From positions 1 through 57,446 of IMG/VR virus record IMGVR_UViG_3300021108_000002: DNA of 57,446 nt. One strand, given 5' to 3'. Both the position numbers and the translations under genes were made by a program. The notes beneath the pieces were generated by a model, which saw nothing but the letters and a program-made list of their open reading frames with translations, did no database searches and was not told the DNA's origin. Positions within the stretch are counted from its first letter, which is position 1. Each line of letters opens with the position of its first letter. The DNA comes from a virus. This document shows positions 1 to 8,697 of the stretch, in pieces.

Positions 1-1741
1 TACGGTCAGCTGTTAAATCATATGCGTCACCATTAATAGTTAATGTTCTAGCATTTGTTACAGGAGTGTACGTTAAAGCTGTAGTTACATCAGAAGATGT
101 AAGCGTAATAGCACCTGTACGGGTATTGAAACTAGTAACACCACCTTGATATTGAGGAATGTTTAAAACATTTCCTGATAGTGTTGCTGCTCCACTTGTA
201 CCTGTAGTGGTAAGACTTGTTATCCTATTAGTATAAGCACTGTCCCAAGTTGTTTGAGATGCGATTGTAGGTATTGAATATCCTGCTGTTAAACTAAATA
301 CACCTGTTGTATTTGTGTATGTTAAACCAGTTGCAGTAGAACTTAAAGAAACTAATGTGATGTAGTTAGCTCCATTAGTTATTTGATTGTTATCAGTAGG
401 AATGGTTATAACACCAGTGGTAGAATTATATCCACCGCTTCCTGCAACAAATGATAAAGCTAATCTAGCTCTAGCATCAGTGTAATATAGGTTACCAGAT
501 TCAGTGACAAGTGCTGTAGTGTAGTCTCCAGAAGTAGGAACGATTGCTCCTGTTCTTGTATTGAATGATGTAACACCAGAAGCTATTGTGAATGATCTAT
601 CTGCAGACAAATCTAGTGTTGTACCATTAATAGTAATAGTTCTAGTTTGTGGAACTTTAGTTCCTATAGACGTTGCTACAGTAGTTGCAAAGTTCGGATC
701 GTTTCCAAGAGCTACCGCTAATTCATTTAAAGTATCTAATGTGGCGGGAGCAGATGCTACTAAGTTGGCTATTTGAGTTCCAACATAAGTTTGAGTGGCA
801 TATGAATTAGCAGTTAAATAAGATAGTACACGTGCGTCCGTGTAATATAAATTAGTACCCTCAGCAATATTTGTTGTTGTAAGAACAACAGCACCTGTTA
901 AAGTGTTTACACTAGTTACACCTCCTGTTACAGTGATGACGCCAGTGGCAGAATCATAAGATCCAGAACCAGTTACGCTAATAGCAGCACGAGCTCTTGC
1001 ATCTGTGTAATAAAGATTAGTTCCTTCAGTTACTAGTGTAGTGGTATAATCACCGCTCACAGCAACCACTGTACCTGTTCTTCCAAATATTGATACAACA
1101 CCTCCTATATAACTAGGAATGTTCAACACTCCTGTTGAACTATTATAAGTGGCAGATCCACTTGTACCAGTGGTGGTTAATGATATAGCAGCTCTTGCAC
1201 GAGCATTAGTGTAATATAGATTGGTAGATCCTTCAGGTACTTGATCTGTAGTAGATATAAATCCATTATAAATTGGATTATATACAAATATATCTAGTAA
1301 GTCATTTACAATAGCACCATCTGTTAATGTAAATGTAGTACCATTAGTTGATGTTATAGCTGTTGGTGTAAGTAATACACCATTTAAAAATACGTCAATA
1401 AGTCCAGGAGTGTAACCACCTGACACTGTGAATACAGTTTGACCTGCTGTAGCTGTAATTTGTTGTAAAGCTCTAATAGCTCCAACACCAGATGTAGTTA
1501 CAGATACAATACCTGTTCCATCTATAGCTAAGCCACTGCCTATCTTAACACCACCTAGAGTGACACTAGACGCTATTGGTAAAGAGTAGGGTGTAACAAA
1601 CCCTCTAACCCAAGCAGTTGTAGCCAACTTGGTGGAGTTATCGTTAGCATCAGGTGTTTGACCAGTAGCAGTATTGTTAAGTGTAACTACACCATCTACT
1701 GTCAGACCAGCTTTAGCTAGTATGTCAGATAGAAACTTCAT
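1..1741 (-). CDS. Tail fibre protein with YYTDAR repeats (partial, C-terminus beyond the left edge)
   Basis: The minus frame is open from an ATG at 1741 to the window edge (580 codons, no stop), so the protein continues outside. It is rich in Thr, Ser, Gly and Val, as beta-structured phage fibres are. It carries four copies of a repeat with core NLYYTDARAR, encoded near 463-492, 826-855, 985-1020 and 1187-1222, each followed by a beta-rich spacer with GVxSFNTRTGAI or a similar motif. A segment with TLDTLNELAVALGNDPNF, common in marine and environmental phage fibres, lies near 690-760. It follows the next fibre gene (start 2959) after a 12-base gap and is probably co-transcribed with it. The likely role is receptor binding at the tail. 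The repeat family is recognised from general knowledge; the receptor is unknown. Confidence 0.85.
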   Translation of the reverse strand, partial: MKFLSDILAKAGLTVDGVVTLNNTATGQTPDANDNSTKLATTAWVRGFVTPYSLPIASSVTLGGVKIGSGLAIDGTGIVSVTTSGVGAIRALQQITATAGQTVFTVSGGYTPGLIDVFLNGVLLTPTAITSTNGTTFTLTDGAIVNDLLDIFVYNPIYNGFISTTDQVPEGSTNLYYTNARARAAISLTTTGTSGSATYNSSTGVLNIPSYIGGVVSIFGRTGTVVAVSGDYTTTLVTEGTNLYYTDARARAAISVTGSGSYDSATGVITVTGGVTSVNTLTGAVVLTTTNIAEGTNLYYTDARVLSYLTANSYATQTYVGTQIANLVASAPATLDTLNELAVALGNDPNFATTVATSIGTKVPQTRTITINGTTLDLSADRSFTIASGVTSFNTRTGAIVPTSGDYTTALVTESGNLYYTDARARLALSFVAGSGGYNSTTGVITIPTDNNQITNGANYITLVSLSSTATGLTYTNTTGVFSLTAGYSIPTIASQTTWDSAYTNRITSLTTTGTSGAATLSGNVLNIPQYQGGVTSFNTRTGAITLTSSDVTTALTYTPVTNARTLTINGDAYDLTADR

Positions 1742-1753
1742 TCAGTTTGTTTA

Positions 1754-2959
1754 TTATTTCTTGATAATTACACGATACGCATTGGCAGAAGGAGCTACAG
1801 CAAAACTTACAGTTACTGTTGCAGCATCAGTTATAACTACATCTGTCATAACTTCTTCTAATGTTGTATTATCTTTAATCATCACGATTACATCAATAGT
1901 GTTCAAGCCATGTGTTAATGCATAAGAAGTGCCAGCACCTCCAATATTTGCAGCATAACCACCAGTTCTGTTATCTAAATAAGTCTTTAACTTTAAAGGA
2001 GTTACAATTCTAGTATCATCTGTACCAGTTGTTAACTCAGCATCTGTTGCAATCTCTGCAATACCTGTACGAGTTTCTGTAGCAGTACGAGCAGATAAAG
2101 CAGAAGGAGTTACAGCTTTTACAGTGTCTGTACCAGTTTGTGTTTCTGCGTTTGTAGCAATAAACACTAATCCTAATACAGTTGTAGTAGCTTGATCTCT
2201 ATTTACTTCTAATTGAATCCAGTCTGTAGCTACTGATGTAGATGCATTATTAACCTTAGCAACAATTACATCACCAATATTAAAGGCTACACCGCCAGTT
2301 GTTCCTGCTACTGATACATACCAATAGTCACCAGCTTTGGTGCCAGCCACGGGGCTAGAACCTACTGGAAACGAACCACTAGATGCATCCCAAGCTCCTT
2401 CTAAATTACCAAGACTACCTACGTTAGCATCAATGTATGTTTTGATTGCTGTAGATGTAGCTAATGTAGAAGTACTAGAGTTAGCCATATCTGTAATGAT
2501 CGTCACCTCAGCAGGGTTAGCAGTAGCTCCAGATACATTACCAATTACTCTTAGATTAGCAATCTGTTGTAACTTTTCAAAAGTTACAGCATTAGCATTG
2601 ATCTTTAGAGTGGTAACTGCAGAATCTGCTAGTTTACCTGTGCTTACACCAAGATCTTTAATTCTTAGTGTGTCAGCATTAATCTCAATTGTAACGCTAT
2701 CTACGTTTACATCAAGAGTAACCACGTCACCATTAGCTGATGTAGAGGCTGTAAGACCGGCTCCACCAAGAACATCTTGGATATCACCAGACATATCCAC
2801 CCAGGCTAAACTATCCCAGAAGTAAATACGCTTATCTGTAGTGTCAAAATACACCTGACCTGTTACGGGAGATGCAGGAGCACTACTTAAATTGTGGATG
2901 GCCACATTCAAAATCTGATTTTTGGTGAGGTCCAGATTTGTTAAAAACTTTTTAGACAT
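1754..2959 (-). CDS. Tail fibre / tail tip protein
   Basis: A 401-residue beta-rich protein. The N-terminus has a short module, LTKNQILN, followed by GQVYFDTTDKRIYFWD, which recurs in the neighbouring gene 2978-3505. The centre holds Thr/Ala/Asp-rich repeats typical of fibre shafts (ATETRTGIAEIATDAELTTG type). The last 60 residues form a small domain (TSYALTHGLN, then a strand ending in RVIIKK) that resembles the C-termini of the next two proteins. This suggests a tail adhesin assembled with its neighbours. The structural role is secure from composition and context; specificity is unknown. Confidence 0.8.
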   Translation of the reverse strand: MSKKFLTNLDLTKNQILNVAIHNLSSAPASPVTGQVYFDTTDKRIYFWDSLAWVDMSGDIQDVLGGAGLTASTSANGDVVTLDVNVDSVTIEINADTLRIKDLGVSTGKLADSAVTTLKINANAVTFEKLQQIANLRVIGNVSGATANPAEVTIITDMANSSTSTLATSTAIKTYIDANVGSLGNLEGAWDASSGSFPVGSSPVAGTKAGDYWYVSVAGTTGGVAFNIGDVIVAKVNNASTSVATDWIQLEVNRDQATTTVLGLVFIATNAETQTGTDTVKAVTPSALSARTATETRTGIAEIATDAELTTGTDDTRIVTPLKLKTYLDNRTGGYAANIGGAGTSYALTHGLNTIDVIVMIKDNTTLEEVMTDVVITDAATVTVSFAVAPSANAYRVIIKK

Positions 2960-2977
2960 GATATTTATATTTTATAA

Positions 2978-3505
2978 TTAGTTCAAAAATGCTTTCCCAC
3001 TAAATGGTGCAGAAAATTTAACTGTTAATGAATTAGAGTTTGTATATTCTACCTCTCCTATAACTTCTGCATTACTAGAATCCACTATAGAAACGGCTGG
3101 GTATTTATTTAAATTATGTGTAATGCTCCACGTGGAACTAGACACTGTTTGATTATGAATATGAGAGAACTTATAAGTCTCTTGTATAGAAAGTGTATCT
3201 CTATACGTAAGGATAATAGTTCTATTTTCATTATCAGCAGTTACAGTGATGTCAACTACTGTTTTATTAAAAGCCTCAGCTATTTGAGAAAGTTGAGTGT
3301 CAGATAAACTTACCTGATCCCATTGATTACCATCCCATGCATATACTAGTTTTAATGTAGTGTCATATACAATAATACCACTGTCATTAGAATTATACCC
3401 AGATGCTAAAGCATTTCTTTCTGCAGTGGTTACAGGTTGTAACTTAGCATTAAGAATCTGATTCTTATTAAAATCGTAGTCTACATATATTTTCTGTACT
3501 GCCAT
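2978..3505 (-). CDS. Short tail fibre/tip protein with shared N- and C-terminal modules
   Basis: A 175-residue protein. Its N-terminus (FNKNQILNAKLQPV, then a VYDTTLKLVYAWDG strand pair) matches the N-terminal module of the fibre at 1754-2959. Its C-terminus (WSITHNLNKYP, GEVEY, FSAPFSGKAFLN) matches the end of the protein at 3505-4101. It is essentially two small modules without a shaft. It abuts the upstream gene, with stop and start sharing position 3505, so the two are probably translationally coupled. A part in the tail tip or baseplate is inferred. Confidence 0.7.
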   Translation of the reverse strand: MAVQKIYVDYDFNKNQILNAKLQPVTTAERNALASGYNSNDSGIIVYDTTLKLVYAWDGNQWDQVSLSDTQLSQIAEAFNKTVVDITVTADNENRTIILTYRDTLSIQETYKFSHIHNQTVSSSTWSITHNLNKYPAVSIVDSSNAEVIGEVEYTNSNSLTVKFSAPFSGKAFLN

Positions 3506-4101
3506 TATGATAAATATGCTCTACCGGCTACGGGTTGATTAAAGTAAATCTTAAGTCTGTTATTATCAATATACTCTATTGCTCCTTGTATATCTGCACC
3601 AGTTAAATCTTCTATACGCACATTAGGATTTAAGTTCATTCCATGAACTACATCCCACATGGTGGAAGCTGTTTGTTGTGTAAAAACAAAAGAACTATTT
3701 TGATTAATAGTAATGGCAGGATTTAAGTTAATTCTAGTTATACATCCACCAGAGTTAATCTCTATAATATTTTGACCTGCTTGTTGTGTACTCATGTAGT
3801 CTAAACCTAAAGCAGGACCTTTTCCATCTTCAGACATAAAGTAACCTGTGCCTCCTTTAGAATATAATACATCATCATACTTTACACCTAACCAGGTTTT
3901 AAGTTGAATTGTAGTTTCAGATAGAGCTCCATCATCTTCATTAGCTTCCCATTCAACTAACTCTTTTCTCATAGAGATAAGTTGGTTGTCTTGGTCTGGC
4001 TTACAAGAGTCAATACCGTAACGCATCTGCTTATACAGACGGTGCATTACATCAGCAAACTGCTTATTATATTTAACTCTGTTCTGTAGATACGTTCTCA
4101 T
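3505..4101 (-). CDS. Tail protein with tip domain
   Basis: A 198-residue protein. The N-terminal half is helical and charged (YNKQFADVMHRLYKQMRYG), possibly a docking part. The C-terminal 60 residues carry the tip module seen in the two downstream genes (MWDVVHGMNLNPNV, GAIEYIDNNRLKIYF, AGRAYLS). The start at 4101 overlaps the end of the small gene 4073-4237, so coupling is likely. The exact position in the tail is unknown. Confidence 0.7.
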   Translation of the reverse strand: MRTYLQNRVKYNKQFADVMHRLYKQMRYGIDSCKPDQDNQLISMRKELVEWEANEDDGALSETTIQLKTWLGVKYDDVLYSKGGTGYFMSEDGKGPALGLDYMSTQQAGQNIIEINSGGCITRINLNPAITINQNSSFVFTQQTASTMWDVVHGMNLNPNVRIEDLTGADIQGAIEYIDNNRLKIYFNQPVAGRAYLS

Positions 4102-4237
4102 TTTGAGTTTTAATCTGATTAATTAACTGCTGTTCGTACAAAGATATACAATTTGCACAAACTCTGATTCCATTGGATGCTATTCTATCTTGGCATCCGC
4201 AAGAGATTTGGGTTCCACAATTTGAACACTGTCTCAT
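4073..4237 (-). CDS. Small zinc-ribbon-like protein
   Basis: A 54-residue reading frame from ATG 4237 to TAA 4073, translated by hand. It starts MRQCSNCGTQ and contains CxxC, CxC and CANC, a pattern fitting a one-zinc ribbon, then a helical Gln-rich tail. It fills the gap between 4260 and 4101 and overlaps the start of the downstream gene by 29 bases. Compact packing in the operon supports it being real. A structural or assembly role is only a guess. Confidence 0.6.
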   Translation of the reverse strand: MRQCSNCGTQISCGCQDRIASNGIRVCANCISLYEQQLINQIKTQNENVSTEQS

Positions 4238-4259
4238 TATATTTGGTTTTTAGTGAGCT

Positions 4260-4817
4260 TTAACAGTTTGTTCCACAAAGTCCGTTGGTAATTTTATCCA
4301 ATCTTTTCTTTGCGTATAACAACAGTTCCATACCTGCTTCAGGACTATGGCAGTATTCCACCTTAGCCTTTGCTGCATCTATAAAACTTTTTATCAATCT
4401 TAATTCTATAAGTTTTTCTTTTATGTCTGCATCTGGTTCACAAGCACCCATCTCTAGTTCACACATAAGATTGTAATATCTATTTACAGTTTGTGTTACA
4501 CGAAGATGGTTATATTCCACTTGAACTATGCTGTTTGGAGACATAGAATAATTAATAACATAGATACCATCTGGAAGTGGTTGTACTGCTTCACTGCATC
4601 CTGTCTTTTGTAAACCTAAAGTACAGGCTGTTAGTGTGGTGTTAAATCCAGGTAACATCTCAATATTTACAGGAAGATTAAATCCTGGAGAAGTAATACT
4701 TAGAATACCGCAGTCTTTTCCAACTCCTTCAGCATATATGCTGGTATCAAAGATACGTAAAACCTTAATATTGTTAGTATCAGGCAGCTCTAAACTTAGC
4801 TGATGTTTGCTTGCCAT
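4260..4817 (-). CDS. Virion operon protein, function unknown
   Basis: A 185-residue protein. The N-terminal two thirds are predicted beta-rich (LSLELPDTNN, ILSITSPGFNLPV, GIYVINYSMSP). The C-terminal third is helical (IKEKLIELRLIKSFIDAAKAKVEY) and ends CGTNC. Several cysteines (CTLGLQKTGC, CELEMGAC) could bind metal or form disulphides. It lies between tail genes in a leftward operon, so a tail or neck component is likely. I do not recognise the family. Confidence 0.6.
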   Translation of the reverse strand: MASKHQLSLELPDTNNIKVLRIFDTSIYAEGVGKDCGILSITSPGFNLPVNIEMLPGFNTTLTACTLGLQKTGCSEAVQPLPDGIYVINYSMSPNSIVQVEYNHLRVTQTVNRYYNLMCELEMGACEPDADIKEKLIELRLIKSFIDAAKAKVEYCHSPEAGMELLLYAKKRLDKITNGLCGTNC

Positions 4818-4903
4818 TAGTGTAAACTTTTATAGTTTATATAAATTTGAAGACAAAGGTCCTCAATAATAATATACCAAATTTTTGGGAATTATCCAAA
4901 AAC

Positions 4904-4933
4904 AAAAAGGGAGGGACACGAGTCCTCTCCCTT
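4904..4933 (-). terminator. Rho-independent terminator after the 451-residue structural gene
   Basis: On the minus strand a G/C-rich inverted repeat (GGGAGAGGAC and GTCCCTCCC with a TCGT loop) is followed by a T-run. It sits just downstream of the stop at 4957 and separates that gene from 4260-4817. Confidence 0.8.
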
Positions 4934-4956
4934 AGTGTTAGATATTCTTAATATCC

Positions 4957-6312
4957 TTATACAGTCTCTAGAGAAACAGCATTACCAGCAGCACTTGCAC
5001 TAGATACAATGAAGTTAGTAATTGAAGTGGTTGCAGTACCAGTTGGTACGTGAACTACGATCAAATACTGATCATTATCAAAAGTACTAGAAGGATTGTT
5101 AAAACGAGGTACGTTGTGCAAGATCAATACTTGATCATACAAAGCAGACTTAGTTACAGTGTTCAAAGCTGGATCAGCTTCAATCTCACGCATACGTAAG
5201 CTATCTACACGAGAGCTATCAGGATATGCATTTTGTAAGTAACGACCATCTAAGATCAACTCACGAAGTACAGTCTCACCCAAACCAGAAGCTTGCTTAG
5301 GAGCTTGAAGTTCTGCAGATGCAAACAAGTTTGTAGCACAAGGATCACCAGACTCTTCTACAAAAGAAGTGTAGATGAACAAAGGCTCCAAACCGTAGAA
5401 ATCTGTAGGAGTGAAAGTACATGCACCAAACTTAGTCTCAACATAAGCAGCAGTGATCTCAATGTGAGAATCTAAAGCAGCAATGTCGTTAGCTACAGTG
5501 ATTACAGTGTAAGTGTCAGTTGCAATTTCAGAATAGATCTTAGCATTACCATTTGTAGAAGCTACAGCAGCTTTACTAAGAACAACGTTTGCATTACCAG
5601 AACTAGCTGAATCAGCAGCACCAACAGAAACTACATAAGAAGCACCAGCCAAAGAAGCATGAACTACTTTTTCACCAACTTGGAACAAAGTACGATCAGC
5701 ATTTGCTACAACAATAGTTGCAGAAGCAGCAGTTGGGTCAATTGCTACAGAAGCTGTAGTCATATTCCATACTTTAGCCACTACAAACTCTTTCAACAAA
5801 AGAGACTCGTTAATCTGGTCTTTCCACTTAAGTAAGACAACATTTTGGTCTACTGTGTTAGTAGTACCAGCTACAGTGTCACAACCACTGAATCCATCCA
5901 AAGTGTCATAAAGATTACGGCTTACGAAACGTAAAGCAGGTGAACCTTTAACATCTAGACGTAGACGGTAAGTGTTATCACTGTAAATTGTAGCTGCAGA
6001 AGGATCTACAGATACGATTTGGTTCTGAGCAGCATCAGATGTCACTTTGATAAGACGGCTGATGTACTTAGGGTTAATCACTTTAGACTTAACTGACTCT
6101 TTGTAACCACCGTGTACGGGGCCAATTTTGTCAGCAGCAAAGTAACTACCTTGAGCCAAAATAAAAGGGGCAGCTTGTGCAGAAACTACTTGGTAAGATT
6201 TGGCATCAAAGAAACCAATCTGTCCAGCAGTTAAAGCATCAGTTCCACCAGAGCTAGCAAGTGTTGTGCTAGCAGGCAAGAATGACTTGCGGAATGCATT
6301 AGGAAAATACAT
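4957..6312 (-). CDS. Major structural protein, probably tail
   Basis: A 451-residue protein rich in Ala, Val and Thr with few Cys, resembling an abundant virion protein. It has an N-terminal segment (NAFRKSFLPAST, LTAGQIGFFDAKSYQVV) then long alternating beta segments. It has its own strong terminator and a 46-base leader, which suits high expression. The position after the tail-stabilisation gene fits a tail ring or tube component of a crAss-like phage. The exact name is uncertain. Confidence 0.6.
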   Translation of the reverse strand: MYFPNAFRKSFLPASTTLASSGGTDALTAGQIGFFDAKSYQVVSAQAAPFILAQGSYFAADKIGPVHGGYKESVKSKVINPKYISRLIKVTSDAAQNQIVSVDPSAATIYSDNTYRLRLDVKGSPALRFVSRNLYDTLDGFSGCDTVAGTTNTVDQNVVLLKWKDQINESLLLKEFVVAKVWNMTTASVAIDPTAASATIVVANADRTLFQVGEKVVHASLAGASYVVSVGAADSASSGNANVVLSKAAVASTNGNAKIYSEIATDTYTVITVANDIAALDSHIEITAAYVETKFGACTFTPTDFYGLEPLFIYTSFVEESGDPCATNLFASAELQAPKQASGLGETVLRELILDGRYLQNAYPDSSRVDSLRMREIEADPALNTVTKSALYDQVLILHNVPRFNNPSSTFDNDQYLIVVHVPTGTATTSITNFIVSSASAAGNAVSLETV

Positions 6313-6358
6313 AGGGCTTTAATTTAAAGGGTTATAAATAAATAAATAAAAAACAAAT

Positions 6359-6772
6359 TTAACTTAAAAACATTAACTTATACTTGGTTGAAGCAATCAA
6401 ACTCTTCACCTCATCTAGTTGGTTTACTACTTCAGAGAAAGGCATGATCTTTTGTAACTCACTAACTTCTGTATATAATTCTTTTATGTGAGATATTGCT
6501 TCCTGTACAGATCCACATTTATATGGACTCACTGCCGGGAAGTCTAGAAGCTTCTCACGAGCTCCTTGGTATTGTTCAGCTACAGCATCTACTAAATCTG
6601 GCATTTCATCATAAAACTCATTAAGAGCCTTATGTGCTGAAAAAGATCCAGGTCCAGTTATCTTAAGATGTAACTGATGCATACTTGTTGTAAGAGCTTG
6701 AGCATGTGCCAACATTGCTGCTGTTTCTGTACATGGTCCCATTGGACCAGGTCTTTGTAGTTTCTGCATCAT
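6359..6772 (-). CDS. Ferritin/Dps-like four-helix protein
   Basis: A 137-residue protein, nearly all helix. Residues around 28-68 (MHQLHLKITGPGSFSAHKAL, NEFYDEMPDLVDAVAEQYQG) resemble helices A-B of Dps/ferritin-like proteins, with His, Asp and Glu in the order expected of a metal-binding helical bundle. Similar ferritin-like proteins of unknown role occur in other tailed phages (DUF5856-type). Its stop overlaps the upstream start at 6772, so it is coupled to the tail-stabilisation gene. A virion or DNA-protection role is inferred; iron binding is not established. Confidence 0.5.
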   Translation of the reverse strand: MMQKLQRPGPMGPCTETAAMLAHAQALTTSMHQLHLKITGPGSFSAHKALNEFYDEMPDLVDAVAEQYQGAREKLLDFPAVSPYKCGSVQEAISHIKELYTEVSELQKIMPFSEVVNQLDEVKSLIASTKYKLMFLS

Positions 6773-7476
6773 TAACTATTTCTTTGTGCGTTTTGTATTT
6801 CTCTCTGATACTGGTTCATTGACTCTATATCTCCTGCTAAAATAGCAGCTGCGTCATCAACTATAATTTCACAAATATCATCTTTTAACTCACACTCTAC
6901 ATTTACTGTAAACGTTTGTCCAGTTGATATATTGCTACATCCAATAAACTGAATTTCTCTAGGCTTTCTATAATATACTAACTTAGCGTCAAGTACCGTA
7001 AACTTACCATTTGTATAGATTCTAATCTTATCTCCTAAGATTGTGCAAAATGTTTCTGCCCATTCAAAAGAAGGTTGTTTAAAACTATCTGCTAGTAACA
7101 TATCTACGTTAGCTTCTTCAGCTTGGTATATTGTACTTAAAGGTCTTTTAGGACAGCAATCATTCTGTATATTAGCTCCAACTCTTACAAAGTGTAAATA
7201 GTTAGCTGGAATTAATTCACTCTCAAAGAACTTTAATCTTTCATAACCAGTCAGATCAACTTCATTAAGTAAGATCTGTAGATCATCAACAACTGTTACA
7301 CTTTGTTCTGAAGACTCTTTTAAAGCATTCAATCCATGTAATCTTCTACGTGTCCATTCAAGCTGAGCCTTATTAAAAGCTTCTTGTATCATCCAACACT
7401 CTATGTTGTCATAATCAAAGGAGCTAAGCTTATTAAGCCTTTGCTTGATTTTTATTTGTAGCAAGTTGTTATTCAT
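6772..7476 (-). CDS. Tail stabilisation / head-tail adaptor protein (P22 gp4-like)
   Basis: A 234-residue protein. The N-terminus (IKQRLNKLSSFDYDNIECW, EAFNKAQLEWTRRR) matches the tail-stabilisation proteins of crAss-like phages as I know them. These form a ring below the portal, comparable to P22 gp4. A helical N-terminal part is followed by a beta-rich C-terminal half. It lies between a virion gene (7485-8501) and the ferritin-like gene. The assignment is by motif and order. Confidence 0.65.
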   Translation of the reverse strand: MNNNLLQIKIKQRLNKLSSFDYDNIECWMIQEAFNKAQLEWTRRRLHGLNALKESSEQSVTVVDDLQILLNEVDLTGYERLKFFESELIPANYLHFVRVGANIQNDCCPKRPLSTIYQAEEANVDMLLADSFKQPSFEWAETFCTILGDKIRIYTNGKFTVLDAKLVYYRKPREIQFIGCSNISTGQTFTVNVECELKDDICEIIVDDAAAILAGDIESMNQYQREIQNAQRNS

Positions 7477-7484
7477 ATACTATT

Positions 7485-8501
7485 TTACTGATTCCAGTAT
7501 TTTTCTACTTTCTTAGTCAAGTTTACCAAAATCTCCTCATTCAAAGGATTCTTAAGGTATTCTACACAATCAGATGGAGTACGTCCTAACATTGTAGTAG
7601 TTTCCATATGATATATAAACCCATCAGCCTTAGTTGCAATAAACTTGTAATATGTACAGTCTTTTACAATAGCTCTAATCTTTAATGTTTCCATATCAAG
7701 AGTAGATATATCTAAGAACCTTTGAGCAGTCTTACGTTTGTCTTTTTCAACTAACTCTCCGTTTACATACTTATCCATGTTATCATAGATGATGTCATTA
7801 GGAGTAGACTTTTTATACTGAGCACTATTAGGATCTAACACCTTGGCTACATATAATAGTTTATTCTGATTCTTGTCAAATAACTTCTGAAGTTCAGAAA
7901 GAGCTTTATTACGAAGCTTCTTAACTTCTGTTTGTACTGATGCTGTTTCTTCAAGTTTATCAAGATAAAACTTAGGAGGAACTGGCATTCTGCGAGCTTC
8001 TTCTAAACTTTTAGCCACTATACAAAACCCACCTGCTTCAATTGCATATAATCTAATTAGATCATAAGGGTCTTTATCAGGCTCTAGAAAACTTGGTTCA
8101 TTACCACATCTAATTTTGATCTTATCCCAAAACACTGAGTTATCAGGTTTCATGAGTTTGATCTTATTCCAAAACTCTTCGTCAGTTGCATCAACTACAT
8201 TAGCAGCTAATTCTCTTTCTAACTGAGCAACAACTACACGTATCTGCTTAATCTTAGCTTCTTGTTCTTCAGCTGGTAAATCTTTTACATCTGGAGAAAA
8301 CTCATTTAAGCCAGTTACGTATCTTTTGATGCCATTAATCTCTAGACAAGCTAATTGTTCTTCGTGGAACGCTCCGTCAAAAAGACTTAATCCATACTTC
8401 TGTAGTCCCATATTATCAACCATTGGATCAAAGAAAGGTCTAATGGCAATAGTGGACTTTTTGTTTTGTGGATACTTCTCCACGATTGTTACTCCGCTCA
8501 T
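7485..8501 (-). CDS. Virion-associated protein, function unknown
   Basis: A 338-residue mixed alpha/beta protein with an extended N-terminus (VTIVEKYPQNKKSTIAIRPF) and charged helices in the middle (EEQEAKIKQIRVVVAQLERE). It has no catalytic motif that I can identify. It lies directly downstream of the capsid gene and before the tail-stabilisation gene, where crAss-like phages encode head or neck proteins. Leader and spacing suggest expression from the same late transcript as the capsid gene. Confidence 0.6.
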   Translation of the reverse strand: MSGVTIVEKYPQNKKSTIAIRPFFDPMVDNMGLQKYGLSLFDGAFHEEQLACLEINGIKRYVTGLNEFSPDVKDLPAEEQEAKIKQIRVVVAQLERELAANVVDATDEEFWNKIKLMKPDNSVFWDKIKIRCGNEPSFLEPDKDPYDLIRLYAIEAGGFCIVAKSLEEARRMPVPPKFYLDKLEETASVQTEVKKLRNKALSELQKLFDKNQNKLLYVAKVLDPNSAQYKKSTPNDIIYDNMDKYVNGELVEKDKRKTAQRFLDISTLDMETLKIRAIVKDCTYYKFIATKADGFIYHMETTTMLGRTPSDCVEYLKNPLNEEILVNLTKKVEKYWNQ

Positions 8502-8529
8502 GTTTGGTTTGTTTGGTTTTTATTTATAA

Positions 8530-8697
8530 CTGGTTACAAATGTAACCTTTTATATTTAGAACCTATTAAGAGTTGCGAGCTCCTCATGTGATCACCATGG
8601 TACGCATACAATAGGAAGCCTGGAGATACTATCTACAGGGCGGCACTGATGTATCGTTTGGCAGGGGACTTTACACCCCTGCCTTAGATACTATTTT
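8530..8697 (-). ncRNA. Structured intergenic RNA downstream of the capsid gene
   Basis: 168 bases without a reading frame. On the minus strand they hold an 8-bp hairpin (8660-8683, GGCAGGGG/CCCCTGCC), a GATAC/GTATC pairing and a CCTG/CAGG pairing. The hairpin has no T-run on the minus strand, so it is not a classic terminator. It could stabilise the capsid message, be a processing site, or be a leader of gene 7485-8501. I found no tRNA T-arm in it. Confidence 0.4.

Noticed and set aside
8530-8697. tRNA in the gap after the capsid gene
   Set aside because: There is no TTCRA-type T loop or acceptor pairing.
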